A DNA stretch of 43,544 bases, taken from UBA2030 sp049969475. GTDB taxonomy: Bacteria > Bacteroidota > Bacteroidia > Bacteroidales > TTA-H9. Positions 32,690 through 41,840 of this stretch are shown in pieces. Numbering within the stretch: position 1 is the first letter of the stretch; every line of letters starts with the position of its first letter. Made by a program: the position numbers and the translations under genes. The notes beneath the pieces were generated by a model. It made no database searches and was not told the DNA's origin. It saw only the letters and a list, made by a program, of their open reading frames with translations. Location of the stretch: positions 1-43,544 of the forward strand of contig JBMFOU010000027.1 of NCBI GenBank assembly GCA_049969475.1. The letters run 5' to 3'.

Positions 32690-33943
32690 ATGGCTATATA
32701 TCGATTTAAATTAAAACCCCTCGAGCCCTTCTTCTTTGGAGGCGAAAAACATATTTTAGAAGGAGGAAAAATATTGAATGAATATTTCATGAATTCCACA
32801 TACTATCCCCAGCAAACTACGCTATTGGGCATGTTAAGGTTTTTGCTTCTAAAGCTTTCACCTGAGGTATTTAATGGAACTCAAATCACGGACAAGCGTA
32901 AGGCCGTCCAGCTTATTGGCGAACGAAGTTTCGATGGAACGATTGAAAATTTCGGTGCAATTAAGAAGCTAAGCCCCTTGTTTTTCTGGGAAAATCAAAA
33001 ACAACTTATCTTTCAAATAGCGCCCAGGGACCTTTTTCTTAAGATCGCAGAAAGCGCTGATGCAATGGAGGCTAGTAAAGTTACAATAAATGGCAACCCC
33101 TTACCCTATTTTTTCTTAGATGCCCAAAATAAACGTTTCAACAGCAAGAAACACCTTAATTGCCTCGACATTTATCTCATCGATGAGAAGGGAGAAAGTG
33201 TTTTTAAATTACCAGAAATATTCGATCGCCACGACCGTATAGGGATTGAAACTCACAAACCTCTTCCTGGCGATAGCTCTTCCCCAGAAGACGACCCTGA
33301 AGACAAATATTACCGTCAGGTTTTTTATTCTTTCAAAAAAAATTGCTCATATACATACGCTCCAGGAATATCAACTAATCCCATTTGCCCTTCCCATGAA
33401 AACAATAAAAATGGGCAAAATAAGGAATCGAATATTTCCTGCGATTGGTATTTCATGTTTGAGGCAGAAATAAACGATGACATTTTTTCTTTTCCTCAAA
33501 ATAATAACAATTTCTTACCACAATTCATACAACTGGGTGGTGAAAGGGTACACTTTAGGATGGTTATAGAAAAAATGAATGAGTTTTACCATCCATCCCT
33601 AAATGTTTCGTTTTTCGAAAGAAAGGTACCCATGCTCTATTTACTGAGCGACGCATTCATGGAGCCTGACAAACAACAAGCGTGCAGTTTTGCCATAACC
33701 CGTTTTACCCCATTTCGGCATCTTATGGCATCTGTGCAAGAGACCCAACATTATGGCGCCATCGTTAATTACCAAAGCAAGTCATCAGGTCAAATTAAAA
33801 GAAGTCAACTATTTAATCTCATCCAAAGGGGGTCCGTATTCTATTTTTTGGATACAAGTCAAAGGGATAACTTCATTAAAGCCTTAAAAGAGGCTCGTGC
33901 ATTCTTTAATATAGGATTTAATCAATTTATTACAAACAACTAA
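32690..33943 (+). CDS. cmr3: Type III-B RAMP protein Cmr3
   Basis: A 417-residue RAMP that binds the 5' handle of crRNA next to Cas10. The start MAIYRFKLKPLEPFFFGGEK and the motif YYPQQTTLLGMLRFLLL near 42-58 are typical of Cmr3. A variable middle part is rich in Asn, Asp and Lys, and the C-terminal RAMP half contains FAITRFTPFRHL. A strong ribosome site (AATAGGAGG) lies just before the start. It is followed by cmr4 after 13 bases. Confidence 0.9.
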   Translation: MAIYRFKLKPLEPFFFGGEKHILEGGKILNEYFMNSTYYPQQTTLLGMLRFLLLKLSPEVFNGTQITDKRKAVQLIGERSFDGTIENFGAIKKLSPLFFWENQKQLIFQIAPRDLFLKIAESADAMEASKVTINGNPLPYFFLDAQNKRFNSKKHLNCLDIYLIDEKGESVFKLPEIFDRHDRIGIETHKPLPGDSSSPEDDPEDKYYRQVFYSFKKNCSYTYAPGISTNPICPSHENNKNGQNKESNISCDWYFMFEAEINDDIFSFPQNNNNFLPQFIQLGGERVHFRMVIEKMNEFYHPSLNVSFFERKVPMLYLLSDAFMEPDKQQACSFAITRFTPFRHLMASVQETQHYGAIVNYQSKSSGQIKRSQLFNLIQRGSVFYFLDTSQRDNFIKALKEARAFFNIGFNQFITNN

Positions 33944-33956
33944 AAACTTTTAAATT

Positions 33957-34775
33957 ATGAGTATCGAATTCATTCCTTATTTTATTCAGTGCGTAACCAA
34001 CATGCATGTTGGGAGCGGAGATGCCAGTTATGGTATTGTTGATAAACTGGTACAGCGCGACCCCGTAACAAGATTTCCGACCATTCACGCCTCTAGTCTT
34101 AAAGGAGCCTTGCGTGAACACTTTGAGAAAAAAGATCCATTGAATAAGGAAATACTAGAGTACATCTTTGGAAAGGAAAATAAAGATTCGAATAATGACC
34201 ATAAAACCCAACCAGGGCAGTATGTATTTTTTAGCGCCGATCTGGTGGCCCTCCCCTTGCGAAGTACTTATCAACAATTTGTTATGGCCTCAGCGCCTCT
34301 GGTTTTTGATATACTCAATAAAAAAGCAAGATATTTGGGTAATCAAGATATTTTCACACTTGACGATAATACAATAGCAAGAAAAATATATTTAGCATCA
34401 ACACCAGAAAATACTACCATTATTGTTGAAGATGAAGAATTTCAAAGTGATAAAAAACCAGATTTTGATATACTTCAACTGCCAAGTAGCCTCAAAGGCT
34501 TGCTCAACCAGAGATTTGCCATGTTAACAGACGATGCTATTCAAAACTATGTGGAAAATCTTCCGGTATTAGCTCGCAATGCCCTCAACAATGGTATAAG
34601 TGTAAACCTGTGGTACGAAGAAATCGTCCCCCATCAAACAGTTTTTTTAACATATTTTGGAATGGCGGACCAACACAAAGATACATTCTGCAGAATCATT
34701 GAAAATGATCTCATCCAAATTGGTGGAAATGCCTCGTTAGGTTATGGTTTGTGCAAATTTGTTAAGTTAAATTAA
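33957..34775 (+). CDS. cmr4: Type III-B RAMP protein Cmr4, target-RNA cleaving backbone subunit
   Basis: A 272-residue Cmr4, the repeated backbone subunit that cuts target RNA every six bases. It shows the signature MHVGSGDASYGIVDKLVQRD, where Asp29 aligns with the catalytic Asp of Pyrococcus Cmr4 (Asp26 there), then FPTIHASSLKGALREHF. The C-terminal Gly-rich loop IQIGGNASLGYGL is present. Target RNA cleavage should therefore be intact. It is between cmr3 and cmr5. Confidence 0.94.
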   Translation: MSIEFIPYFIQCVTNMHVGSGDASYGIVDKLVQRDPVTRFPTIHASSLKGALREHFEKKDPLNKEILEYIFGKENKDSNNDHKTQPGQYVFFSADLVALPLRSTYQQFVMASAPLVFDILNKKARYLGNQDIFTLDDNTIARKIYLASTPENTTIIVEDEEFQSDKKPDFDILQLPSSLKGLLNQRFAMLTDDAIQNYVENLPVLARNALNNGISVNLWYEEIVPHQTVFLTYFGMADQHKDTFCRIIENDLIQIGGNASLGYGLCKFVKLN

Positions 34776-34787
34776 AGTCTAAAGGCG

Positions 34788-35144
34788 ATGAAAAAGCTCA
34801 ATGAATTAATCAGTATTGGAATAGAGGTTTTAAAACAAGAGGATAAAATAAATGAAAAATTTGATGGTTACATCTCATCATTTGGTGCTTCACTTATTTA
34901 TGCTGGACTTCTTCCCACGGTGATATTTTACTCTCGAAAAGGGGGTGCAGTTGAGGAAAGGCAGCATATAATAGAATGGATTGAAAAAATGCTTCAAAAA
35001 CAAAAAAATAATGGTCAATTCAAACTGAAAGAAGAAACAATCAGCCTTTACAATTCAAATAAAGCTGCTGATATTGTTAAACTTACCAGAGAAGTGAGAG
35101 AAGCTGCTGTAGCGCTTAAATTAGCATTAAGAGTTTTCATATAA
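34788..35144 (+). CDS. cmr5: Type III-B small subunit Cmr5
   Basis: A 118-residue, all-helical protein that opens MKKLNELISIGIEVLKQEDK and contains YISSFGASLIYAGLLPTVIF, characteristic of Cmr5. Cmr5 stacks in the minor filament and contacts target RNA. Length is slightly below the common 120-170 residues. It sits between cmr4 and cmr6. Confidence 0.9.
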   Translation: MKKLNELISIGIEVLKQEDKINEKFDGYISSFGASLIYAGLLPTVIFYSRKGGAVEERQHIIEWIEKMLQKQKNNGQFKLKEETISLYNSNKAADIVKLTREVREAAVALKLALRVFI

Positions 35145-35155
35145 AAATTCGAACT

Positions 35156-36451
35156 ATGAGTTGGAAATCACAAGACGCTCCCAATGTGGGTTTAATATTT
35201 TACAAAGAAAGATATATTGGAGAACAATGTAATATTAACAATAGGGATGAGATTGAATTTACACAAAAAAATAATTTTAAGAATAAGAATAAAAAAATCT
35301 ATTTATTAGAAGCTAATACCTACAAAACGATTGATATTGAAACTAAGCATCAATTTATTCTCAAAACCACCTATCCAGGGCTGTTGGTTGGCAGTGGCTA
35401 CCCCCACGATACCAACACCGAAGGAGATTTTGCCATTGGTTTTTACTTCGACTACACCACGGGATTACCTGTCATACCAGGTAGTTCAGTGAAAGGTATC
35501 TGTAGATCATTGTTTGAACTCGACCAGAGACCTACCAAAAATAATGAAACCGAAAAATACAGTGGTTTAATGTCACTCGAGGCTATTAAATTCATTTTAA
35601 ATGAAATGAAATTCACGCCAAATGATAATCTAAATAACCAAGTCAAGCTTTTTTTACTAGAACATTTAAATAAAGAATTAGGTTCATTAACAAATAACGC
35701 CCAAGAAAAGCACAAAGAATCAGAATTTTTAAAACAAATGGTTGTGGATTTATTTGGCGATCAGGATCACCCGGGTGAGGATATATTTCTGGATGCTATT
35801 ATTGACATTGAAAAAACTGGTAAGAAAAAATTTTTGGGCGACGACTATATAACTCCTCATCCCTCGCCCATCAGAAACCCTATACCCATTCAATTTTTGA
35901 AGGTGCTTCCGAATGTATGGTTTAAATTCAGATTTATTCTTACCGAAACAAAAATCAATATCAAAGGCCAGGAAATGACTCTAAAACCTGAGTTTAAATT
36001 AAAATTTTACAAACAAATCCTTCTAACCCAAGGAGTAGGGGCTAAAACCAGTGTGGGCTATGGTAGATTGGAAGAGGAGAAATCACCATCACAAGAAAAA
36101 CGACAAAACAATGACCGAAATGTTCAACAAACAGATAATCAGCAAAATCAAGGACAAATCCAGCAGGCGCCCAAACAAGAAAACACAAATTTAAATATAA
36201 TAAATAAAAGCATAGATAAACTTAAAAATGGAGATGAATTAATCATTGAATTCAAAATAGAGAAGTTAAACTCTTGTTATTTTATCGCAAAAGATCAAAG
36301 TAGTGCCCAGAAAATAACAATTGAAGCAAACCTAACTGGAAATAAGCCCGCTGAATCTGGATTCTATAAAGCTGAAATCGCTACAATTGAAGGCAAAGGA
36401 GAAAAAAGAAAGTTTATTATTAGAATAAAAAATTTAAAAAAAATTAACTAA
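35156..36451 (+). CDS. cmr6: Type III-B RAMP protein Cmr6 with a C-terminal added domain
   Basis: A 431-residue protein. The RAMP part (to about 308) has YPGLLVGSGYPHDTNTEGDF, then LPVIPGSSVKGICRSLFEL and the C-terminal loop QGVGAKTSVGYGRLEE, all typical of Cmr6, which caps the 3' end of the backbone. From about 310 a Gln/Asn-rich linker (36 residues) leads to an added beta-rich domain (about 348-431), alternating hydrophobic and charged residues, for example DELIIEFKIEKLNSCYFIAK. It resembles an OB/S1-like nucleic-acid fold. Usual Cmr6 proteins end near 250-330 residues. Confidence 0.88.
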   Translation: MSWKSQDAPNVGLIFYKERYIGEQCNINNRDEIEFTQKNNFKNKNKKIYLLEANTYKTIDIETKHQFILKTTYPGLLVGSGYPHDTNTEGDFAIGFYFDYTTGLPVIPGSSVKGICRSLFELDQRPTKNNETEKYSGLMSLEAIKFILNEMKFTPNDNLNNQVKLFLLEHLNKELGSLTNNAQEKHKESEFLKQMVVDLFGDQDHPGEDIFLDAIIDIEKTGKKKFLGDDYITPHPSPIRNPIPIQFLKVLPNVWFKFRFILTETKINIKGQEMTLKPEFKLKFYKQILLTQGVGAKTSVGYGRLEEEKSPSQEKRQNNDRNVQQTDNQQNQGQIQQAPKQENTNLNIINKSIDKLKNGDELIIEFKIEKLNSCYFIAKDQSSAQKITIEANLTGNKPAESGFYKAEIATIEGKGEKRKFIIRIKNLKKIN

Positions 36452-36453
36452 TA

Positions 36454-37377
36454 ATGGAATTACCCAGGATTCTTCTCATCGACGATGACAGGAGCTATTG
36501 TAAGCGCATGGTAAAGGAAGCCTTGACAGAAGGTTTTGTGCTTATCTATGAGCATAGCCTCGACGAAGGCATTAAAATTTTAGAAGAACGGGAAGATATT
36601 GTTGGTGTTATTCTTGATAGCCATTGTTATGTATATGAAAATCAAAAGGATCCACCAGGTGCCAACTTCATAACTCACGCAATAGAACAACTTTCTACCC
36701 TTCGAGAATCGCATAATCGACATCCGGTCATTTGCGTCAATACCGATAATCGAGAGGAATTTGAAAAACAACTCACAGGATATAGTCCTGTATTCGCCAA
36801 AGGAGAAACTCATCCCGAAATTTGGAAATTTTTAAAAGAAAACGTCCAAAAGCTGCCCTCAATCATCATAAAAGAAGATTATCCTGAGATTTTTGACAAT
36901 ATTCATTTGTTATATACGGAAGAGCTTGAGTACGAATTATTAGATCTTATTGCATATCAGAGAAGGGGTAAGCATACGGATATACCCAACAGGCTCAGCC
37001 AGGTAAGGCGACTGCTTGAATGGGCCATAGGTAAAACCTATCAGGAACTATTCAAAAAAGATGTGCAGGAGATACTAGAAAGTGGGAGAGCTGGATTTGC
37101 GGCCCAATCGCTTAGCATCCTCAACAAGGCGGATATTGTGAATAGGCACATGTATAAAATTATTCATCTAGCTTACTCGTTTTGTAGCGAGTACGGAAAT
37201 CACGCACCCTTGAAACAATCTCCTATGCCCCTGAATTCCATCACCCTTAATTATCTGGTAGGAGCCTTACTTCTCTCTATTGACTATTTTTTAAGAACAC
37301 TGGAAAATAAAGAACAAGCCTTCGAAAAAGTAATCGATTATCTCAATAAGGAACTTGAAAAAAAACAAAATCATTAA
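36454..37377 (+). CDS. Receiver-domain protein with a HEPN-like C-terminal domain
   Basis: A 307-residue protein. Residues 1-125 form a CheY-like receiver: acidic pair Asp10-Asp11 in LLIDDDRS, phosphoacceptor Asp55 in GVILDSHC, Thr97 in ICVNTDN and Lys116 in VFAKGE, the complete set. Residues about 150-300 are helical and carry Arg231-His232-x5-His238 (NRHMYKIIH), matching the Rx4-6H pattern of HEPN ribonucleases, followed by EYGNHA and a long hydrophobic helix like DUF4145-type HEPN proteins. It begins two bases after cmr6 and ends 13 bases before cas6, so it belongs to the cmr operon. No histidine kinase lies nearby. The HEPN reading is tentative. Confidence 0.72.
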   Translation: MELPRILLIDDDRSYCKRMVKEALTEGFVLIYEHSLDEGIKILEEREDIVGVILDSHCYVYENQKDPPGANFITHAIEQLSTLRESHNRHPVICVNTDNREEFEKQLTGYSPVFAKGETHPEIWKFLKENVQKLPSIIIKEDYPEIFDNIHLLYTEELEYELLDLIAYQRRGKHTDIPNRLSQVRRLLEWAIGKTYQELFKKDVQEILESGRAGFAAQSLSILNKADIVNRHMYKIIHLAYSFCSEYGNHAPLKQSPMPLNSITLNYLVGALLLSIDYFLRTLENKEQAFEKVIDYLNKELEKKQNH

Positions 37378-37390
37378 CTTGACCCCTATA

Positions 37391-38077
37391 ATGAAAACCT
37401 TAAGGGTACTTGCAATAACCTTCAAATCAGAGCTCGAGCCATGGGAAGTGTCAGCCTTTCGGGCGGCCATTATCGAAATTGCAGGCAGAGAATACACTCT
37501 TTTTCATAACCACGAAGACGATAACTATTTATATGAATATCCACGAATTCAATATAAACGAATCGGGAAAAAAGCTGCAATTGTGTGTTTAGAGGAAGGT
37601 ATTGACGAACTTCATCACTTTTTCAACCGAAAAGGGAGAGTAGCCCTAATTGGGGATAGAGAAATAGAATTAGAAGTTGAAAGAGTAAAATTATACCCAT
37701 TTCAATTCAGGCTAATCCCTCACCAGTTACGTTATAAGATAAAAAATTGGGTAGCACTGAATGAAGAGAATTATAAAAAATTTAGAATCTCTAACGACAT
37801 TGAGCAAAACCTTGATATGCTCTCAAAAATTCTAACGGGCAATATCATTTCAATGGCCAAAAGCATCGATTGGACAATTGATGGCATGATTCAGACGCAT
37901 ATTAAACAACTGAGTTTTCCGAAGATTGTTAAAATAAAAAACACCAAAATGACGACCTTTGATGCTGATTTTGAGACCAATGTAGCATTACCGGCATACA
38001 TTGGGCTGGGTAAATCGGTAAGTAAAGGATTTGGAGTAGTTTTACCCCAAAATGAGAAAAAATTTACCGATATATAG
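37391..38077 (+). CDS. cas6: CRISPR repeat endoribonuclease Cas6
   Basis: A 228-residue Cas6-type protein that would cut pre-crRNA in the repeat, leaving an 8-base handle. It contains FHNHEDDNYLYEYPRIQYKR (His39 and His41 are candidate catalytic residues) and near the C-terminus the glycine-rich loop IGLGKSVSKGFGVVLP. The ATG at 37391 is chosen over an upstream Met because it starts the conserved MKTLRVLAITF. It is in the same run as the receiver protein. The repeat-like unit at 43509 ends in ATTAAGAC, consistent with such a handle. Confidence 0.82.
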   Translation: MKTLRVLAITFKSELEPWEVSAFRAAIIEIAGREYTLFHNHEDDNYLYEYPRIQYKRIGKKAAIVCLEEGIDELHHFFNRKGRVALIGDREIELEVERVKLYPFQFRLIPHQLRYKIKNWVALNEENYKKFRISNDIEQNLDMLSKILTGNIISMAKSIDWTIDGMIQTHIKQLSFPKIVKIKNTKMTTFDADFETNVALPAYIGLGKSVSKGFGVVLPQNEKKFTDI

Positions 38078-38146
38078 ATAAGACCCTTCTTTTTGTTTTT
38101 GGCTTAACTTTCTTTATATTAGCCTTTTCATTCTAAAGGCTAAGCT

Positions 38147-39559
38147 ATGTCAGGCATCGATTCATTGGCACCTTTCAAACTTACGCAGGGACAACAGGAA
38201 GCAGCACAGAAACTGGAGGCATTTCTGACGGACCCGACTCAAAAAGTATTTATTCTCAAAGGATTTGCTGGTACCGGCAAAACTTCTTTGCTTAAAGCAC
38301 TGGCCGAATATGCTTCGGAGCAGGGCTATGTTCCCGTTTTGATGGCCTCTACAGGTCGGGCTGCGGGTATTCTTACCGAAAAAACCCAGCGTGAGTCAGC
38401 AACCGTCCACAGCAGCATTTACAACATGGAAGACCCGGTGGATTTTGAAACAAGACAAAAAATCATATTTTCATTAAAAAGCGGAATCTTCCTGAAAAAA
38501 ACCCTATTTATTGTTGATGAATCTTCACTTATAAGTAACCACGACACTTCGGGAGGATTTTTGCAATATGGTTCTGGGCGCCTACTCTCCGATATCCTCA
38601 CCTATATTCGACAAAATAAGATTGTTTTTGTAGGCGATGCAGCCCAGTTACCACCCGTAGGAAGCAATATCTCCCCTGCCCTGGATAGTCAAAATTTTGA
38701 GAGCTATTTCGGTATCAATCCCATGGAGTCGGCGCTCGAAGACGTGATGCGCTTCAGCAAAGATTCAGGTATTTATCAGAATACCAATAAATTAAGATTA
38801 GTAATACAAGGTAAGGTTTCCCCTCGAGATTTTCGCATCCGGGCATCTACTCATCCTCAGGAATTTACCACTTACCCTCTCGATAGCCTAATGATAGAGA
38901 GTTATGCTCATTTATACAGAAAAAACGGACCTGAAAGTCTCATTTTCATCACTTTTTCGAATCAAAAAGTCAATCTACTAAATAAGCTGGCCAGGGCACA
39001 ACTCAATTTTAGAGACCATCCGCTCACAAAAAGTGAACTAGTAGTTGTGGCCCAAAACAATCATTTACACGGACTTTTCAACGGAGACCAGCTCACGGTG
39101 CTGGATTTCGAAAAAAACACCGTTCAACGGGCAGGGCTTAATTTCAGAAAGGTAACCCTGCTACGGCACGATGTAAACGGAGCCCGGCAAATCTCTGGAT
39201 ATATGATAGATGAATATCTGCTTGCTAATAAACCTATGCTCACCCCTGAGCAAAACAAACAACTTATTCAGGATTTTATGATACGAATGAGCAAGCAGAA
39301 TATAACCCCCAAAAAAACTCCGGAGCATTTCAAGGAACGGCTTCGCAACGATCCCTTTCTCAATGCGCTTATGCTCAGGTATGGTTATGCCCTTACTTGC
39401 CATAAGGCGCAGGGGGGAGAATGGAAGGATGTTTTCATCATCATCGAGCCCTCACTTTTCCACCCCGGGAATGCTGGCATGCTGTATCGCTGGATTTACA
39501 CCGCATTGACACGCTCGGCAAAACATTTGCACTTGCTTGAAAATCCCATTATCCAATAG
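38147..39559 (+). CDS. RecD-like superfamily 1 helicase of the CRISPR locus
   Basis: A 470-residue SF1B helicase of the RecD/Dda type. Walker A is GFAGTGKT (39-46), motif Ia TGRAAGIL, Walker B FIVDESSLIS (Asp124-Glu125), motif III FVGDAAQLPPVG, and the C-terminal motifs CHKAQGGEWKDVFIII and YTALTRSAKHLHLL. It is shorter than RecD2 and lacks its N-terminal domain. It lies 69 bases after cas6 and directly before the TPR protein and cas1, suggesting a role with the adaptation genes, such as unwinding substrates for spacer capture. That role is inferred from neighbourhood. Confidence 0.88.
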   Translation: MSGIDSLAPFKLTQGQQEAAQKLEAFLTDPTQKVFILKGFAGTGKTSLLKALAEYASEQGYVPVLMASTGRAAGILTEKTQRESATVHSSIYNMEDPVDFETRQKIIFSLKSGIFLKKTLFIVDESSLISNHDTSGGFLQYGSGRLLSDILTYIRQNKIVFVGDAAQLPPVGSNISPALDSQNFESYFGINPMESALEDVMRFSKDSGIYQNTNKLRLVIQGKVSPRDFRIRASTHPQEFTTYPLDSLMIESYAHLYRKNGPESLIFITFSNQKVNLLNKLARAQLNFRDHPLTKSELVVVAQNNHLHGLFNGDQLTVLDFEKNTVQRAGLNFRKVTLLRHDVNGARQISGYMIDEYLLANKPMLTPEQNKQLIQDFMIRMSKQNITPKKTPEHFKERLRNDPFLNALMLRYGYALTCHKAQGGEWKDVFIIIEPSLFHPGNAGMLYRWIYTALTRSAKHLHLLENPIIQ

Positions 39560-39561
39560 CC

Positions 39562-40848
39562 TTGTTAGACGACCTTGCTACAGCTGCTTATGAAGCCTTG
39601 CGCGAAAAACAATATGCGCAGGCCTTGGAGCTTTATCGCAAAGCGCTTTTAGAAAAGCCATTACAAACAGCAGAAAACTATAGCAGGGCTTCATTTGCGG
39701 CCAACCGCTGCAACGAGCACAATACCAGCTTTAAATGGGCCCAAAAAGCCTACGAAATAGACCCCGAAAATCCTCTGGTATTGCAGGCCCTGGCCTGGGC
39801 CTTTTATTTTTATCTTAACTTTTTGAAAGACAGGGCCTCATCCGATTTTATCATCAGCTGGCTGACCCGCTTAGCATCTAAAACAATCCCTGAAACAGCT
39901 AAACCCTTTGCCCTGGCAGTTATTCAAGCCGTTCCTCGTTTGCTCGACAAAGAAATGCCACCTTTCCTTTCTATCACACGTTGGCTCAACCAGATCAATC
40001 CGGAAATACTTAGCAACGAGCCCATCATTATTCAAGCCAACGAGCAAAACAGAATGGAACTTGCCTCGCAACGCGAAACCCTGTGGGCTTTACGCACCCA
40101 GGTGCTTTACGAAGCCGGTTGGTACACCGAATGCATTGATATGTGCAATCAAGCCCTCAACCAACCTATTCATTGGCATTATAACAACGATATATGGATT
40201 AATCGGCGAAAAGCCCTATCGTGTGAAGCTTTGGGACAGCATAAAGAAGCTATAACGATTTACGAGAAACTCCTAAGCCATAGGGAAGAATGGTTTATTC
40301 ATTACGAATATGCCCGATTGCTTAAAACCCAGGGCGACATCAACAAATCCCAGGAGCATGCTGCCCGGGCCTTACTAGCCGAAGGCCAACTCTCTTCCAA
40401 AATACACCTTATCAAATTCACGGCACAAACACTTCAAGAAAGTGGTCGCTCCAGAGAAGCTGAACTTCACTACCTGCTATGGATAGGAATTTACCAGGAA
40501 AAAGGATGGCGAATTCCCGAAACCTCTGATCTCAAAAATGAATGGATAAATGCTCAGCACGATGTCAAAAAGTTACTGTCGGAGGCCCGGAAACTATGGA
40601 GAGAATGGCAATATCTATCTCAGCCTCGCTTAAAAGGTGTCATCATACGTATGAATGAGGGCAATTTGAGTGGTTTCATACTTGCCGAAAATGGGAAAAA
40701 TTTGTATTTTAGTCGAAACGATTGGCAAAATCCAACCGTAGAACCTCGCAAAGGATTGAAGGTTGAGTTTATCGTAGTGCAGCGAACTCACCCTAAAACC
40801 CAAAAAGTCGTTGACAATGCTATTCAGGTGAGACCCATCGATAAATAA
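39562..40848 (+). CDS. TPR protein with a cold-shock-like C-terminal domain
   Basis: A 428-residue protein with TPR units (AAYEALREKQYAQALELYRK near 8-27, later RKALSCEALGQHKEAITIYE) over most of its length and a C-terminal ~70-residue domain beginning LKGVIIRMNEGNLSGFILAE, then NLYFSRNDW, like a cold-shock/S1 OB fold (GxI...GFI...FF). It would join protein-binding repeats to RNA or single-stranded DNA binding. The start is TTG at 39562, two bases after the helicase stop; no ATG lies near. It is six bases before cas1 and co-transcribed with it. Its role in CRISPR is unknown. Confidence 0.72.
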   Translation: MLDDLATAAYEALREKQYAQALELYRKALLEKPLQTAENYSRASFAANRCNEHNTSFKWAQKAYEIDPENPLVLQALAWAFYFYLNFLKDRASSDFIISWLTRLASKTIPETAKPFALAVIQAVPRLLDKEMPPFLSITRWLNQINPEILSNEPIIIQANEQNRMELASQRETLWALRTQVLYEAGWYTECIDMCNQALNQPIHWHYNNDIWINRRKALSCEALGQHKEAITIYEKLLSHREEWFIHYEYARLLKTQGDINKSQEHAARALLAEGQLSSKIHLIKFTAQTLQESGRSREAELHYLLWIGIYQEKGWRIPETSDLKNEWINAQHDVKKLLSEARKLWREWQYLSQPRLKGVIIRMNEGNLSGFILAENGKNLYFSRNDWQNPTVEPRKGLKVEFIVVQRTHPKTQKVVDNAIQVRPIDK

Positions 40849-40853
40849 AAAAT

Positions 40854-41837
40854 ATGGATTTGGTGTTAAACAGTTATGGAACCACGTTGCTGCGTGAGAA
40901 CGAGCAATTTGCCATTTCTACCGTAGATGGCAAGCAATTGATAAATCCGGCAGACGTGAAAACCATAAGCATAAGCAAGGGTGCGCGTATTTCGTCGGAT
41001 GCTGTTTTGTTAGCTATCGAACACGAGATAGACATCTTGTTTATAGATGGCCGAGGCCAACCCAAAGGCCGGGTTTGGAGTGTAAAATATGGGTCGATCT
41101 CCACCATACGCCGTAAACAGCTCGATTTTACGCTCAGTAGCCAGGCTGTGGGCTGGATAACAGGAATCATGGCTCAAAAAATAGAAAACCAGGTAGCTCT
41201 TATCTGGTCAGTATGTCCGCAGGAATACCTCACTGCTCCCTGGGTAGAACACAATATTCAAAAGCTCAACGACTATAAAACCAAAATTACACAACTTAAA
41301 GGCGAAACCGTAAGCGATATAGCGCCCTCGCTCAGAGGATGGGAAGGTGCTTCCTCCAAAATTTATTTTGAAACCCTAAGTAATTTTCTTCCTGAAGAAT
41401 ACCGCTTCACTGGTCGCTCGCACCCGGCTGTAGATGTTTTCAATGCATTGCTCAATTATGCTTATGGAATTCTTTATGGAAAAATTGAAGGAGCACTTAT
41501 CAAAGCCGGTGTTGACCCTTACATTGGGGTTTTTCATCGCGAAGACTACAACCGACCCGTTCTGGCCTTCGATGTAATAGAGTTATTCAGGGTATGGGCC
41601 GATTTTGTTGTGGTGCGATTATGCCAGCAAAAAGCAATTATTCCGGAATGCTACACAGTACAACCCAATGGAACCTACTGGCTCGAGGCTCTTGGGCGAC
41701 GCATAGTTATTCAGGCCATGAATGATTATCTGGAAGATCTCATCACCTGGAAAGGCCAGAGTCGCTCCCGAAACACCCACCTTCAACTCTATGCACACAA
41801 TCTAGCACAGATGTTTTTACGATCAAAAACCCAGTAA
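40854..41837 (+). CDS. cas1: CRISPR adaptation integrase Cas1
   Basis: A 327-residue Cas1. The N-terminal beta domain opens MDLVLNSYGTTLLRENEQFA and includes LLAIEHEIDILFIDGRGQPK. The catalytic metal ligands are Glu164 in RGWEGASSK, His228 in DPYIGVFHRED and Asp240/Glu243 in LAFDVIELFR. Length is normal, and there is no fused reverse transcriptase. It joins new spacers into the array together with Cas2 (42871). It is located between the TPR-cold-shock protein and the prim-pol-like gene with gaps of a few bases. Confidence 0.96.
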   Translation: MDLVLNSYGTTLLRENEQFAISTVDGKQLINPADVKTISISKGARISSDAVLLAIEHEIDILFIDGRGQPKGRVWSVKYGSISTIRRKQLDFTLSSQAVGWITGIMAQKIENQVALIWSVCPQEYLTAPWVEHNIQKLNDYKTKITQLKGETVSDIAPSLRGWEGASSKIYFETLSNFLPEEYRFTGRSHPAVDVFNALLNYAYGILYGKIEGALIKAGVDPYIGVFHREDYNRPVLAFDVIELFRVWADFVVVRLCQQKAIIPECYTVQPNGTYWLEALGRRIVIQAMNDYLEDLITWKGQSRSRNTHLQLYAHNLAQMFLRSKTQ

Positions 41838-41840
41838 GCC

